From Piscinibacter caeni (GTDB lineage Bacteria > Pseudomonadota > Gammaproteobacteria > Burkholderiales > Burkholderiaceae_C): 64,000 nt of DNA. The stretch is from assembly GCA_003265685.1 (NCBI GenBank), contig QJOU01000032.1, forward strand, positions 17,898-81,897, given 5' to 3'. Below are positions 1 through 11,083 of the stretch, piece after piece; the stretch's first letter is position 1, and every line of letters begins with the position of its first letter. Both the position numbers and the translations under genes were made by a program. Below the pieces are notes generated by a model. It did no database searches, was not told the origin of the DNA, and saw only the letters and a program-made list of their open reading frames with translations.

Positions 1-1515
1 CACCGGGATCTTGCCGATCTTCGCCTGCCATTGCTTCGGGCCCGTCTCGTGCACGCTGGTGCCCGAGGCGTCGACGGCCACCGTCACCGGCATGTCCTTC
101 ACGTCGAATTCGTAGATGGCCTCCATGCCGAGGTCGGCGAAGCCCACGACCTTGGCGCCCTTGATCGCCTTGGCCACCAGGTAGGCCGCGCCGCCCACCG
201 CCATCAGGTAGGCGCTGCGGTGCTTGCGGATCGCCTCGATCGCCACCGGCCCGCGCTCGGCCTTGCCGATCATCGAGATCAGGCCGGTCTTGCTGAGCAT
301 CATCTCGGTGAACTTGTCCATGCGCGTGGCGGTCGTCGGGCCGGCCGGGCCGACCACCTCGTCGCGCACCGGATCGACCGGACCGACGTAGTAGATGACT
401 CGGTTGGTGAAGTCCACCGGCAGCGGCTCGCCCTTGGCCAGCATGTCCTGGATGCGCTTGTGCGCGGCGTCGCGGCCGGTCAGCATCTTGCCCGACAGCA
501 GCAGCGTGTCGCCCGGCTTCCAGCTCGCGACCTGCTCCTTGGTCAGCGTGTTCAGGTCGACCTTCTTGCTCTTGTTGTAGTCGGGCTGCCAGTGCACGTC
601 GGGCCACAGGTCGAGGCTGGGCGGCTCCATGAAGGCCGGGCCCGAGCCGTCGAGCACCACGTGGGCGTGGCGCGTGGCGGCGCAGTTGGGGATCATCGCC
701 ACCGGCTTGCTGGCCGCATGGGTCGGGTAGGTGGCGATCTTCACGTCCAGCACCGTGGTCAGGCCGCCCAGGCCCTGCGCGCCGATGCCCAGCGCGTTGA
801 CCTTCTCGTACAGCTCGATGCGCAGTTCCTCGAGCTTGTTCTGCGGCCCGCGCTGCAGCAGCTCGAACATGTCGATCGGCTCCATCAGCACTTCCTTGGC
901 CAGCAGCATCGCCTTCTCGGCCGTGCCGCCCACGCCGATGCCCAGCATGCCCGGCGGGCACCAGCCCGCGCCCATGGTCGGCACGGTCTTGAGCACCCAG
1001 TCGACCAGGTTGTCGCTCGGGTTCATCATCACGAACTTGCTCTTGTTCTCGCTGCCGCCGCCCTTGGCGGCCACGGTCACGTCGAGCGTGTTCCCCGGCA
1101 CGACGGTCATGTGCACGACGGCGGGCGTGTTGTCCTTGGTGTTCTTGCGCTCGAACAGCGGGTCGCTCAGCACCGAGGCGCGCAGCGGGTTGTCCGAGTC
1201 CAAGTAGCCGCGCCGCACACCTTCGTTGACGGCATCCTCGATCGAGCCGGGGAAGCCCTCGAAGCGCAGGTCCATGCCGATCGTCAGGAACACGTTGACG
1301 ATGCCGGTGTCCTGGCAGATCGGGCGCCGGCCTTCGGCGCACATCTTCGAGTTGGTCAGGATCTGCGCGATCGCATCCTTGGCCGCCGGGCTCTGCTCGC
1401 TCGCGTAGGCGCGCGCCAGGTGGGCGATGTAGTCGGCCGGGTGGTAGTAGCTGATGTACTGCAGGGCGGCGGCGACGCTCTCGACGAGGTCGGCATGGCG
1501 GATGACGGTGGGCAT
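1..1515 (-). CDS. fumA: Class I (iron-sulfur) fumarate hydratase, 3' end cut by window
   Basis: Interconverts fumarate and malate in the TCA cycle in the cytosol. The minus-strand frame opens at ATG 1515 (MPTVIRHADLVES) and stays open to base 1, 505 codons, so only the last few residues should be missing for a class I enzyme of about 507 residues. Three conserved cysteine contexts that fit the [4Fe-4S] ligands of the family are visible: ICQDTG (C67), GWCPPGMLG and PNCAATRH. The C-terminal half carries GPAGPTTATRMDKF and GTSVHETGPKQW. A GGAAAAG sequence lies just upstream as ribosome site. It is transcribed away from the Mrp operon, with which it shares about 160 bases of upstream DNA. Confidence 0.93.
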   Translation of the reverse strand, partial: MPTVIRHADLVESVAAALQYISYYHPADYIAHLARAYASEQSPAAKDAIAQILTNSKMCAEGRRPICQDTGIVNVFLTIGMDLRFEGFPGSIEDAVNEGVRRGYLDSDNPLRASVLSDPLFERKNTKDNTPAVVHMTVVPGNTLDVTVAAKGGGSENKSKFVMMNPSDNLVDWVLKTVPTMGAGWCPPGMLGIGVGGTAEKAMLLAKEVLMEPIDMFELLQRGPQNKLEELRIELYEKVNALGIGAQGLGGLTTVLDVKIATYPTHAASKPVAMIPNCAATRHAHVVLDGSGPAFMEPPSLDLWPDVHWQPDYNKSKKVDLNTLTKEQVASWKPGDTLLLSGKMLTGRDAAHKRIQDMLAKGEPLPVDFTNRVIYYVGPVDPVRDEVVGPAGPTTATRMDKFTEMMLSKTGLISMIGKAERGPVAIEAIRKHRSAYLMAVGGAAYLVAKAIKGAKVVGFADLGMEAIYEFDVKDMPVTVAVDASGTSVHETGPKQWQAKIGKIPV

Positions 1516-1674
1516 GGTCTTTTCCAGGGCGGGGAGGGCAGCCCGAAAGTTTAACGACGCGGCTGACACCGGACTGATCTGTCAACCTCCGGCACGAAGC
1601 CCCCGACGCCGCGGGTCTTCTCGGGGCCGGCGGCGTGGCGTTCCTAGAATCGCGCCCGCACTTCCCGCCGACCC

Positions 1675-4509
1675 ATGAACCCGCTGCCCCTCGTCGTCCT
1701 GCTGCCGCTGCTCCTGGGCACGAGCCTGTGCTTCTGGAGCGGGCAGGTGCCGACGCGCAGGCGCCGTGCGCTGACCGCCTGGCTCGCTGCGGCCGTCACC
1801 GCAGCCTCGCTCGCGCTGCTGCTGGCGCTGGCCGGGGCGGTGTTCGACGGCCAGGTGCTGCTGTCGCGCAGCGCGTGGATCCCGGCGATCGGGCTGGACG
1901 CCCACTTCCGCCTCGACGGCCTGGCGCTGATGTTCGCGCTGCTGATCACCGGCATCGGCCTCCTGATCATCCTGTACGCCGCCTGGTACCTGCACGAGAG
2001 TGACCCGGCCGGCAAGTTCTACAGCCTGCTGATGCTCTTCATGGCGGCCATGCTGGGCGTGGTGCTCTCCGACAACCTGCTGCTGCTGGTGGTGTTCTGG
2101 GAGCTGACCAGCATCTCCTCGTTCCTGCTGGTGGGCTACTGGGGCCACAAGGCCGAGGCGCGTGCCGGTGCGCGCATGGCGCTGACCGTCACCGGCGGCG
2201 GCGGTCTTGTGTTGCTGGCCGGCGTGGTGCTGCTCGGGCAGATCGGCGGCAGCCACGACCTCTCGGTGCTGTTCGAGCGCGTGCCGCAGATCCGCGCGCA
2301 CCCGCTGTTCCCGCTGGCCACGGTGCTGATCCTGATCGGCTGCTTCACGAAGAGCGCGCAGTGGCCGTTCCACTTCTGGCTGCCCGAGGCGATGGCCGCG
2401 CCGACGCCGGTGTCGGCCTACCTGCACTCGGCCACCATGGTCAAGGCCGGGCTGTTCCTGCTCGCGCGGCTGTACCCGGTGCTCGGCGGGCCGGGGCTGT
2501 TCGAGACCGTCGTCGCCACGGTCGGGCTGCTGACCATGGCCTTCGCCGCTTACGTGGCGGTGTTCAAGCACGACCTGAAGGGCCTGCTGGCCTACTCGAC
2601 CATCAGCCACCTCGGGCTGATCACCTTCCTGATCGGGCTGGCCACGCCGCTCTCGGCGGTGGCGGCGGTGTTCCACATCCTGAACCACGCGACCTTCAAG
2701 TGCTCGCTGTTCATGACCGCCGGCATCATCGACCACGAGACCGGCACGCGCGACACGCGCCGCCTCGCCGGGCTGATGAAGCTGATGCCCTGGACCGCGA
2801 CGCTCGCGATGGTCGCCGCCGCCTCGATGGCAGGCGTGCCGCTGGCCAACGGCTTCCTCTCGAAGGAGATGTTCTTCGCCGAGGCGGTGGGCGTGCAGCA
2901 CGGCGCCGCCTGGGGCGTGCTGGTGCCGCTGGCGGCGACCTTCGGCGGCATCTGCTCGGTGGCCTACTCGCTGCGCTTCATCCACGACGTGTTCTTCAAC
3001 GGCGAACCGAAGGACCTGCCCAACCCGCACCCGCACGAGCCGCCGCCGATGATGAAGGCGCCGGTGGCGCTGCTGGTGCTGCTGTGCCTCGTGGTCGGCG
3101 TGGCGCCGGCGCTGACCTTCGGGCCGCTGGTGCACGTTGCCGCCACCGCGGTGCTGGGCGCACCGCCGCCCGAGTACCACCTGGCGATCTGGCACGGCTT
3201 CAACGCCCCGCTGGCGATGAGCGCCGTCGCACTGGTGCTCGGCGTGGCGCTGTACTTCGCGCTGCAGCGCCGCTTCGAGCTGCACCTGCACCACCCGAAG
3301 GGCTGGACCGGCCGGCTGCTCTTCACCCACGCGGTCGACGGCCTGTTCGCGCTCGCCGGGCGCGTCACGCAGCGGCTGGAGAACGGCTCGCTGCAGCGGT
3401 ATGCGGCGCTGATGGTCGGCAGCGCCATCGTGCTCGCGGCCTGGCCCTGGCTGGCCGGGCAGGGCGGCCCGATCGGCACCGGCACACGCGCGCTGCTGCC
3501 GGCCACGCCGCTGGCCCTGGTGCTGTGGGCGCTGCTGCTGGCCAGCGGCGCCGCGCTGGTGGCCACGCACCACCAGCGTTTCCGTGCGGTGGTGCTGCTC
3601 GGCGTGGTGGGGCTGGTCACCTCGCTCACGTTCGTGGCGCTGTCGGCGCCCGACCTGGCGCTGACGCAGCTCAGCGTCGAGGTGGTGTCGACGGTGCTGC
3701 TGCTGATGGGCCTGGCGCTGCTGCCGCAGACCGCGCCGCGCGAGTCGAGCCCGGCGCGCCGCACGCGCGACGCGCTGCTCGCGCTGGCCGGCGGTGGGGG
3801 CATTGCCTGGCTGGCCTGGGTCGTGCTGACACGCGACCACGACTCGATCGCCTGGTACTTCCTCGACAACTCGCTGCCCCAGGGCGGCGGCACCAACGTG
3901 GTCAACGTGATCCTGGTCGACTTCCGCGGCTACGACACCTTCGGCGAGATCACCGTGCTGGGCATCGCCGCGGTCGGCGTGCTGGCGCTGCTGGACGGCT
4001 GGCGCGTGCGCCGCCCCGCGACCGACCCGCAGGGCCGGCCGTGGGGCTTCGAGCGCGAGCCGCTGATGCTGCGCGTCGCGGCGCGCCTGGTGCTGCCGCT
4101 GGCGCTGGTGGCCAGCGTCCACATCTTCTGGCGCGGCCACAACCTGCCCGGCGGCGGCTTCATCGCCGGCCTGGTGACTGGCATTGCGCTGGTGCTGCAG
4201 TACATGGCCGGCGGGCAGGGCCGCACCGAGGCGCTGCTGCACGCCGGCGGGGGGCGGCGCTACACGCGCTGGGTCGGCACCGGGCTGGCGATCGCCGGGC
4301 TCACCGGGCTCGGCTCCTTCGCCTTCGGCCGGCCCTTCCTGACCAGCGCGCACGGCCACCCGAGCGTGCTGCTGCTGGGCGAGCTGCCGCTGGCCAGCGC
4401 GGCGCTGTTCGACCTGGGCGTCTACATCACGGTGGTCGGCGCGACGATGCTGATGCTCTCGGCGCTCGGCGCGGCGAGCAAGGAAACGTCGAAGGTGAGG
4501 GCCGCGTGA
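1675..4509 (+). CDS. mnhA: Mrp/Mnh Na+(K+)/H+ antiporter subunit A fused to subunit B
   Basis: Largest membrane subunit of the multisubunit monovalent cation/proton antiporter, related to NuoL/NuoM of complex I. 944 residues, longer than a stand-alone MrpA (about 800). The N-terminal two thirds are the proton-translocating antiporter domain, with the family glutamate in FWELTS (E143) and the segment WPFHFWLPEAMAAPTPVSA followed by MVKAGLFLLARLYP. From about residue 800 a MnhB domain follows (FWRGHNLPGGGFIAGLV near 817), so no separate B gene is needed. First gene of a seven-gene operon; its TGA overlaps the next ATG (TGATG). Role: sodium or potassium extrusion and pH homeostasis. Confidence 0.95.
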   Translation: MNPLPLVVLLPLLLGTSLCFWSGQVPTRRRRALTAWLAAAVTAASLALLLALAGAVFDGQVLLSRSAWIPAIGLDAHFRLDGLALMFALLITGIGLLIILYAAWYLHESDPAGKFYSLLMLFMAAMLGVVLSDNLLLLVVFWELTSISSFLLVGYWGHKAEARAGARMALTVTGGGGLVLLAGVVLLGQIGGSHDLSVLFERVPQIRAHPLFPLATVLILIGCFTKSAQWPFHFWLPEAMAAPTPVSAYLHSATMVKAGLFLLARLYPVLGGPGLFETVVATVGLLTMAFAAYVAVFKHDLKGLLAYSTISHLGLITFLIGLATPLSAVAAVFHILNHATFKCSLFMTAGIIDHETGTRDTRRLAGLMKLMPWTATLAMVAAASMAGVPLANGFLSKEMFFAEAVGVQHGAAWGVLVPLAATFGGICSVAYSLRFIHDVFFNGEPKDLPNPHPHEPPPMMKAPVALLVLLCLVVGVAPALTFGPLVHVAATAVLGAPPPEYHLAIWHGFNAPLAMSAVALVLGVALYFALQRRFELHLHHPKGWTGRLLFTHAVDGLFALAGRVTQRLENGSLQRYAALMVGSAIVLAAWPWLAGQGGPIGTGTRALLPATPLALVLWALLLASGAALVATHHQRFRAVVLLGVVGLVTSLTFVALSAPDLALTQLSVEVVSTVLLLMGLALLPQTAPRESSPARRTRDALLALAGGGGIAWLAWVVLTRDHDSIAWYFLDNSLPQGGGTNVVNVILVDFRGYDTFGEITVLGIAAVGVLALLDGWRVRRPATDPQGRPWGFEREPLMLRVAARLVLPLALVASVHIFWRGHNLPGGGFIAGLVTGIALVLQYMAGGQGRTEALLHAGGGRRYTRWVGTGLAIAGLTGLGSFAFGRPFLTSAHGHPSVLLLGELPLASAALFDLGVYITVVGATMLMLSALGAASKETSKVRAA

Positions 4510-4856
4510 TGCCGAGCATGGAGTTCCTCGTCGCCACGGGCATCGGCTGGGTCACCGCCTGCGGCATCTACCTGCTGCTGCGCGGGCGCAGCTTCCCGGT
4601 CGTGCTCGGGCTCTCGCTGATCGGTTATGCGGTCAACGTGTTCATCTTCGCGATGGGCCGCCTGTGGCACGACGCGGCGCCCATCCTCGGCGGCGGCGGC
4701 GCCGTCGCCGACCCGCTGCCGCAGGCGCTGGTGCTGACGGCCATCGTGATCGGCTTCGCGACCACCGGCTTCGTGGTCGAGCTGGCGCTGCGCAGCCGGC
4801 ACGAATCGGGCACCGACCATGTCGACGGCCAGCGCGACGAGGGGGCGACCCGGTGA
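4509..4856 (+). CDS. mnhC: Mrp/Mnh antiporter subunit C (NuoK-like)
   Basis: Small membrane subunit of the Mrp antiporter, homologous to complex I NuoK. 115 residues, usual for the family, with three hydrophobic segments. The middle region reads GLSLIGYAVNVFIFAMG and the third is DPLPQALVLTAIVIGFA, the typical MnhC/NuoK signature. The start ATG at 4509 shares its A with the TGA of mnhA, and the stop overlaps the ATG of mnhD at 4856, so translation is probably coupled along the operon. Identification is clear from sequence and position. Confidence 0.95.
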   Translation: MPSMEFLVATGIGWVTACGIYLLLRGRSFPVVLGLSLIGYAVNVFIFAMGRLWHDAAPILGGGGAVADPLPQALVLTAIVIGFATTGFVVELALRSRHESGTDHVDGQRDEGATR

Positions 4857-6427
4857 TGGCCGACTTCTTCACGACCCACCTGCCCATCCTGCCGGTGCTG
4901 CTGCCGGCCGGCACGGCGGTGCTGCTGCTCCTGCTGGGCGACGCGGCGCCGCGCCTGCCGCTGGCGCGCCGCGTGGCGATCGCCTCGGCCCTGCTCGGGC
5001 TGCTGCTGGCGGCCCGGCTGGCGCTGCAGGCGGACGAGGGTGTGCTCGCCGTCTACCGCGTCGGCGAGTGGCCGGCGCCCTTCGGCATCGTGCTGGTGGT
5101 CGACCGGCTCTCCGCGCTGATGCTGCTGCTCGCCGGCTGCATCGCGCTGCCGGTGCTGGTGTACGCGGCCGGTGGCTGGGACGCGCACGGCCGCCACTTC
5201 CATGCGCTGTTCCAGTTCCAGCTGATGGGACTGAACGGCGCCTTCGTGACCGGCGACCTGTTCAACCTGTTCGTCTTCTTCGAGGTGCTGCTGATCGCCA
5301 GCTACGTGCTGATGCTGCACGGCAGCGGGCGCGAGCGGCTGCGCGTCGGGCTGCACTACGTGGTGCTGAACCTGGCGGCCTCGGCGCTGTTCCTGATCGG
5401 GGTGGCGCTGCTGTACGCGCTGACCGGCACGCTGAACCTCGCCGACCTGGCGCTGCGCGTGCCGCAGGTCGGCGCGCCCGAGGCGGCGCTGCTGCAGGCC
5501 GCGGCGCTGCTGCTGCTGGTGGTGTTCGGCTTCAAGGCGGCGCTGATGCCGCTGGCGCTGTGGCTGCCGGCCACCTACGCCGCGGCGAGCGCCCCGGTGG
5601 CGGCGCTGTTCGCGATCATGACCAAGGTCGGCGTCTACGCGATCGTGCGCGTGCACGGCGTGGTGTTCGGCGCCGAGGCGGGCGCCTCGGCCTTCACGGT
5701 GCAGCCGCTGCTGCTGCCGCTGGCGCTGCTCACCTCGGCGGTCGGCGTGCTGGGCGCGCTGGCCGCGACCACCTTGCCGCGCCTGGTCGCCTGGCTGACG
5801 GTGGCCTCGGTCGGCACGGTGCTGGCCGGGCTCGGCCTGTTCAGCGCGGCGGCCTGGTCGGCCGCGCTGTTCTACATGGCCAACAGCACGCTGGTGATCG
5901 CCGGGCTGTTCCTGCTCGCCGAGCTGGTGGCGGCGCAGCGCGGCGAGGCGGCCGGCCGGCTCGAGCCGGCCGCGCCGGTGGCGCAGCCGACGCTGCTGGG
6001 TCTGATGCTGCTGCTGGCGGCGGCCTCGGTGGCCGGGCTGCCGCCGCTGCCGGGCTTCATCGGCAAGCTGATGATCCTCGAGGCCTCGTCGTCGCACGCC
6101 GCGGTGGTCGCGGTCTGGTCGGTGATCCTCGGCGCCGGCTTCCTGACGCTAATCGGCCTGGCGCGGGCCGGCAGCATCCTGTTCTGGCATGTGCGCAGCG
6201 AGTCGCCCGGCAGCTCGGCGGGCGCCAGCCCGCGGCTGGTGGCGGCAACGCTCGCGCTGCTGGCCACCGGCATCGTGATGAGCGCGTTCGCCGCGCCGCT
6301 GCAGCGCTACACGCAGGCCGCCGCGGTGCAGCTGCTCGACCGCGCCGCCTACGCCCGCGCCGTGCTGGGCGACGAGCGGGCCGCGACCACGCGGCCCTAC
6401 CGCGGCGAACCGGGGGCGGCGCGATGA
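4856..6427 (+). CDS. mnhD: Mrp/Mnh antiporter subunit D
   Basis: Second NuoL/M/N-like proton-translocating subunit of the Mrp complex in the inner membrane. 523 residues, normal for MnhD. Visible features are a conserved glutamate in FNLFVFFEVLLIASYVLML, and the lysine-bearing segments GFKAALMPLALWLPATYA and FAIMTKVGVYAIVRVHG that form the hydrophilic axis of these antiporters. About 14 hydrophobic stretches are present. The ATG at 4856 overlaps the mnhC stop and is preferred to earlier in-frame codons because it gives the standard N-terminus. The TGA at 6425-6427 overlaps the ATG of mnhE. Confidence 0.95.
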   Translation: MADFFTTHLPILPVLLPAGTAVLLLLLGDAAPRLPLARRVAIASALLGLLLAARLALQADEGVLAVYRVGEWPAPFGIVLVVDRLSALMLLLAGCIALPVLVYAAGGWDAHGRHFHALFQFQLMGLNGAFVTGDLFNLFVFFEVLLIASYVLMLHGSGRERLRVGLHYVVLNLAASALFLIGVALLYALTGTLNLADLALRVPQVGAPEAALLQAAALLLLVVFGFKAALMPLALWLPATYAAASAPVAALFAIMTKVGVYAIVRVHGVVFGAEAGASAFTVQPLLLPLALLTSAVGVLGALAATTLPRLVAWLTVASVGTVLAGLGLFSAAAWSAALFYMANSTLVIAGLFLLAELVAAQRGEAAGRLEPAAPVAQPTLLGLMLLLAAASVAGLPPLPGFIGKLMILEASSSHAAVVAVWSVILGAGFLTLIGLARAGSILFWHVRSESPGSSAGASPRLVAATLALLATGIVMSAFAAPLQRYTQAAAVQLLDRAAYARAVLGDERAATTRPYRGEPGAAR

Positions 6428-6918
6428 AGCCCGGCGCCGGCTGGTTCTCGCACCCGGTGCTGTCGCTGCTGCTGGCCGCGGCCTGGCTGCTGCTGCAGCG
6501 CAGCCTCGCGCCGGCGCAGCTGCTGACGGCGGCGCTGCTCGCGCTGCTCGTGCCGCGGCTGGTGCACGGTTTCCTCGGCCCGGGCGTGCGCCTGCGTGCC
6601 GTCGGCACGGCGCTGCGCCTGGCCGGCGTGGTGCTGTGGGACATCCTGGTGTCCAACCTGGTGGTGGCGCGCCTGGTGCTCGACCCGTCCGCGCGGCCGC
6701 GGCCGGCCTGGGTGCCGGTGCCGCTGGCGCTGACCCATCCGACCGCGGTGTCGCTGCTGGCCAGCATCGTCACCACCACGCCGGGCACGGTCTCCTGCGT
6801 CGTCGACGAGGAGCGCCGCGAGATCCTGGTGCATGCGCTGGACTGCGCCGACCCGGCCGCGCTGGCGGCCGACATCCAGCGCCGCTACGAGGCGCCGCTG
6901 CGGGAGATCTTCGAATGA
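6424..6918 (+). CDS. mnhE: Mrp/Mnh antiporter subunit E
   Basis: MnhE subunit, 164 residues, with a hydrophobic N-terminal half (three or four membrane segments) and a small hydrophilic C-terminal domain, the usual MnhE build. The diagnostic region is WDILVSNLVVARLVL followed by PTAVSLLASIVTTTPGTVS. It overlaps mnhD by four bases (ATGA) and its own stop overlaps the ATG of mnhF. The exact role of E in the complex is not settled in the family; it is needed for assembly or full activity in the systems studied. Confidence 0.94.
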   Translation: MKPGAGWFSHPVLSLLLAAAWLLLQRSLAPAQLLTAALLALLVPRLVHGFLGPGVRLRAVGTALRLAGVVLWDILVSNLVVARLVLDPSARPRPAWVPVPLALTHPTAVSLLASIVTTTPGTVSCVVDEERREILVHALDCADPAALAADIQRRYEAPLREIFE

Positions 6919-7190
6919 ACCTGATCGACCTGGCCCTGGACTTCGCCCTCGGCGCCGTGGCGCTGGCCCTGCTGCCCTGCGCCTGGTGGCTGCTGCGCGG
7001 CCCGGAGGCGGTCGACCGCGTGCTCGCGCTGGACACGCTCTACATCAACACCGTGGCGCTGGTGATCCTGCTCGGCCTGCGCTGGCGCAGCGCGCTGCTG
7101 TTCGAGGCGGCACTGATCGTCGCGATGCTGGGCTTCGTCTCGACGGTGGCGCTGGCGCGCTACCTGAGCCGCGGCGACGTGATCGAATGA
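6915..7190 (+). CDS. mnhF: Mrp/Mnh antiporter subunit F
   Basis: Small membrane subunit of the Mrp antiporter, 91 residues with three hydrophobic helices, the normal length for MnhF/PhaF. The signature region RGPEAVDRVLALDTLYINTV precedes the last two helices (VILLGLRWRSALLFEAALIV). Start ATG 6915 overlaps the mnhE stop by four bases. Downstream, mnhG follows within about 13 bases. Confidence 0.94.
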   Translation: MNLIDLALDFALGAVALALLPCAWWLLRGPEAVDRVLALDTLYINTVALVILLGLRWRSALLFEAALIVAMLGFVSTVALARYLSRGDVIE

Positions 7191-7203
7191 CCGGAGACCG
7201 GTG

Positions 7204-7563
7204 ATGGACACCCTGCCGCTGTGGATCGAGATCGCCGTCGCCGCGCTGCTGGCGGTGGGCGGGCTGTTCACGCTGGTCGGCGCGATCGGCATGCTGCGCT
7301 TCCCGGACTTCTTCATGCGCCTGCATGCACCCACCAAGGCAACCACGCTGGGCGTGGGTGGCGTGCTGCTGGCCAGCATGGCGCTGGCGTGGGTTCAGGG
7401 CCGGGCCGGTGTGCCGGAACTGCTGATCACGCTGTTCCTGTTCGTCACCGCGCCGGTCTCGGCCGGCCTGATGGCCCAGGCCGCGCTGCACCTGCGCGTG
7501 CCCTCGCAGGCCGGGCCGCCGCCTGGCGACGCGGCCGGGGCGAACACGGACCGGGCCGCATGA
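7204..7563 (+). CDS. mnhG: Mrp/Mnh antiporter subunit G
   Basis: Last Mrp subunit, about 119 residues with three hydrophobic helices. The family core GAIGMLRFPDFFMRLHAPTKATTLG is obvious. Either GTG 7201 or ATG 7204 could start translation; the upstream GGAGA at 7193-7197 sits slightly better for ATG 7204, which I used. A polar tail ends in a TGA that overlaps the next gene's ATG by four bases. Together with A-F this gives a complete group-2 type (A/B-fused) Mrp operon. Confidence 0.93.
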   Translation: MDTLPLWIEIAVAALLAVGGLFTLVGAIGMLRFPDFFMRLHAPTKATTLGVGGVLLASMALAWVQGRAGVPELLITLFLFVTAPVSAGLMAQAALHLRVPSQAGPPPGDAAGANTDRAA

Positions 7564-8129
7564 ACGACCGGCTGCGGCGCCTGCTGCCCACCCCCGAGGC
7601 CCTGAGCCGCAACCGCTGGCTGCGCTGGATCGGCCCGGCGCTGCAGCACCCGCGCCTGTGGCACATGAGCCGGCGCGGCATCGCGCTGGGCGTGGCGCTG
7701 GGCATCTTCTTCGGCCTGCTGGTGCCGATCGCGCAGATCCCGCTGGCCGCGGCAGCGGCGGTGCTGATGCGCGCGAACCTGCCGACCGCGGTGGCCAGCA
7801 CGCTGGTCACCAATCCGGTCACCTTCGGGCCGGTGTACTACGCCGCGTGGCGCGTGGGCAACGCCGTCCTGGGCGAGCCGGCCAGCGAGCCGCCCGCGCC
7901 GACGGTCACGGATGCGGCAGCCGAGGCGGAGGCGGCAGACGCCGCGGATGACTCCTGGTTCGAGCGCGCCTGGCGCCGCATCAGCGGGGTTGGCAAGCCG
8001 CTGCTCGTCGGGCTGGCGATCTTCGCCGGCGTGGGCGGGCTGCTGAGCTACCTGCTGGTCTCGGGCGCCTGGCGGCTGAAGGTGCGGCTGCATCGGCGGC
8101 GCCGGCTCCGGCGCCAGGGCGGCGCCTAG
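7560..8129 (+). CDS. DUF2062 membrane protein, last gene of the Mrp operon
   Basis: 189-residue protein with a DUF2062 domain. Residues about 30-110 hold the typical block RRGIALGVALGIFFGLLVP followed by TLVTNPVTFGPVYYAAW, then an acidic Ala/Glu/Asp linker (about 110-135), and a final membrane segment GLAIFAGVGGLLSYLLVSG before a very basic tail. Function of the family is unknown; some members occur with envelope or glycosyltransferase genes. Here it is co-transcribed with the antiporter (4-base overlap with mnhG). Its TAG stop lies inside CTAG, whose other strand is the stop of yqhA. Confidence 0.85.
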   Translation: MNDRLRRLLPTPEALSRNRWLRWIGPALQHPRLWHMSRRGIALGVALGIFFGLLVPIAQIPLAAAAAVLMRANLPTAVASTLVTNPVTFGPVYYAAWRVGNAVLGEPASEPPAPTVTDAAAEAEAADAADDSWFERAWRRISGVGKPLLVGLAIFAGVGGLLSYLLVSGAWRLKVRLHRRRRLRRQGGA

Positions 8130-8776
8130 TGCCCGTCGCGCGCCGGCTGGAGGTGACGCTCGAGCAGCCGGTCGGCGAAGCCCAGCGCCATCGCCGACAG
8201 CAGGAAGGCGAGGTGGATGCCGACCTGCGCGATCAGCACCCGGTCGGGCAGCTTGTCGGCGTTGATGAAGCTCTTGAGCAGGTGGATCGAGCTGATGCCG
8301 ATCAGCGCCATCGCCAGCTTGACCTTCAGCACCGAGGCGTTGACGTGGCTCAGCCACTCCGGCTCGTCCGGGTGGCCCTCGAGGTTCATGCGGCTGACGA
8401 AGGTGTCGTAGCCGCCGACGATCACCATGATCAGCAGGTTGCTGATCATCACCACGTCGATCATGCCCAGCAGCACGAGCATGATGATGGTCTCATTCAG
8501 GCCCTTGATCTGCTCGTAGCCGACCCGCGCGCCCTCGGCGTTGAGGATCGGGTTGGCCTTGTAGCCGAGGTTCTCGACCAGGATCGCCAGCGCATGCTGG
8601 CTGCCGAAGGCGGCCTCGACGAGGTGTACCAGTTCGGTGCAGAAGTGGAACACGTAGACCGCCTGGGCGATGATCAGGCCGAGATACAGCGGCAGCTGCA
8701 GCCAGCGGCTGAGGAAGATCAGGTTCTCCAGCGGGCCCAGCTTTCCGCGCGGCCGCGTGTCCAGCGGTCTGCTCAT
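8126..8776 (-). CDS. yqhA: YqhA/UPF0114 family membrane protein
   Basis: 216-residue inner-membrane protein of the UPF0114 (TIGR00645) family, of unknown function. Four hydrophobic segments are visible: LQLPLYLGLIIAQAVYVF, IIMLVLLGMIDVVMISNLL with IMVIVGGYDTFVS, LAMALIGISSIHLLKSFI and VGIHLAFLLSAMALGFAD. The GGYDTFVSR block and the SSIHLLKSF block are family hallmarks. Start ATG 8776 is chosen because upstream codons give no family-like residues and a GAGGGGGAA sequence precedes it. It converges with the DUF2062 gene, sharing the last four bases of both frames. Confidence 0.88.
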   Translation of the reverse strand: MSRPLDTRPRGKLGPLENLIFLSRWLQLPLYLGLIIAQAVYVFHFCTELVHLVEAAFGSQHALAILVENLGYKANPILNAEGARVGYEQIKGLNETIIMLVLLGMIDVVMISNLLIMVIVGGYDTFVSRMNLEGHPDEPEWLSHVNASVLKVKLAMALIGISSIHLLKSFINADKLPDRVLIAQVGIHLAFLLSAMALGFADRLLERHLQPARDGH

Positions 8777-8934
8777 CCCATTCCCCCTCGGGTTGTCCCA
8801 GTATTGGCCGGCGATTCTAGGCTGCGTAGCATCGTCGTCGACGCGGGGCGTCAGCCCTTCGTAAGAGCATCTGCCTAAGGTCCGCACCATACCGATCCGG
8901 GCCGCCGGTCCGATTCATTCATCAGGAGACGCCG

Positions 8935-10899
<1,965 letters not shown>

Positions 10900-10929
10900 C
10901 GGGGCGGATGGCCGGATTTCGGCGCAGGC

Positions 10930-10950
10930 TCACTTCGCGCAGCGAAGTGA
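10930..10950. repeat. Perfect 9-bp inverted repeat between the duplicated acsA ends
   Basis: TCACTTCGC and GCGAAGTGA are separated by GCA, giving a strong stem-loop. GCGC-rich sequence flanks it on both sides (GGCGCAGGC before, AAGGCGCGCAG after). No T-run follows, so it is not a classical terminator. It may be a REP-like palindromic element. Confidence 0.75.
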
Positions 10951-11037
10951 AGGCGCGCAGCGCCGGCCGCAGCCACAACCCGGCCATCCTCGACCAGCTC
11001 TCGCAGGTCAACTGAGGGCGGCATCCCCCGGTGACGA

Positions 11038-11061
11038 CGCGGCGCTTCGGCGCCGCGTTTT
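11038..11061. terminator. Rho-independent terminator downstream of acsA
   Basis: CGCGGCGC, loop TTCG, GCGCCGCG, then TTTT: an 8-bp perfect stem with a stable UUCG tetraloop and a short T-run on the plus strand. It lies after both acsA stop copies and before the convergent EamA gene, so it ends acsA transcription. Confidence 0.85.
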
Positions 11062-11083
11062 CGTTGGGCCGGCCTACAGCCCG

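Noticed and set aside
31..1554. Plus-strand open frame of about 500 codons opposite the fumarase gene
   Set aside because: Its translation is His/Arg/Val-rich low-complexity sequence, the usual mirror of a G+C-rich gene; the minus strand encodes a perfect class I fumarase.
1582..4359. Minus-strand open frame of about 925 codons across the MrpA gene
   Set aside because: Composition (Gln/Arg/His repeats) is typical of an antisense shadow; the plus strand carries conserved antiporter motifs in overlapping operon order.
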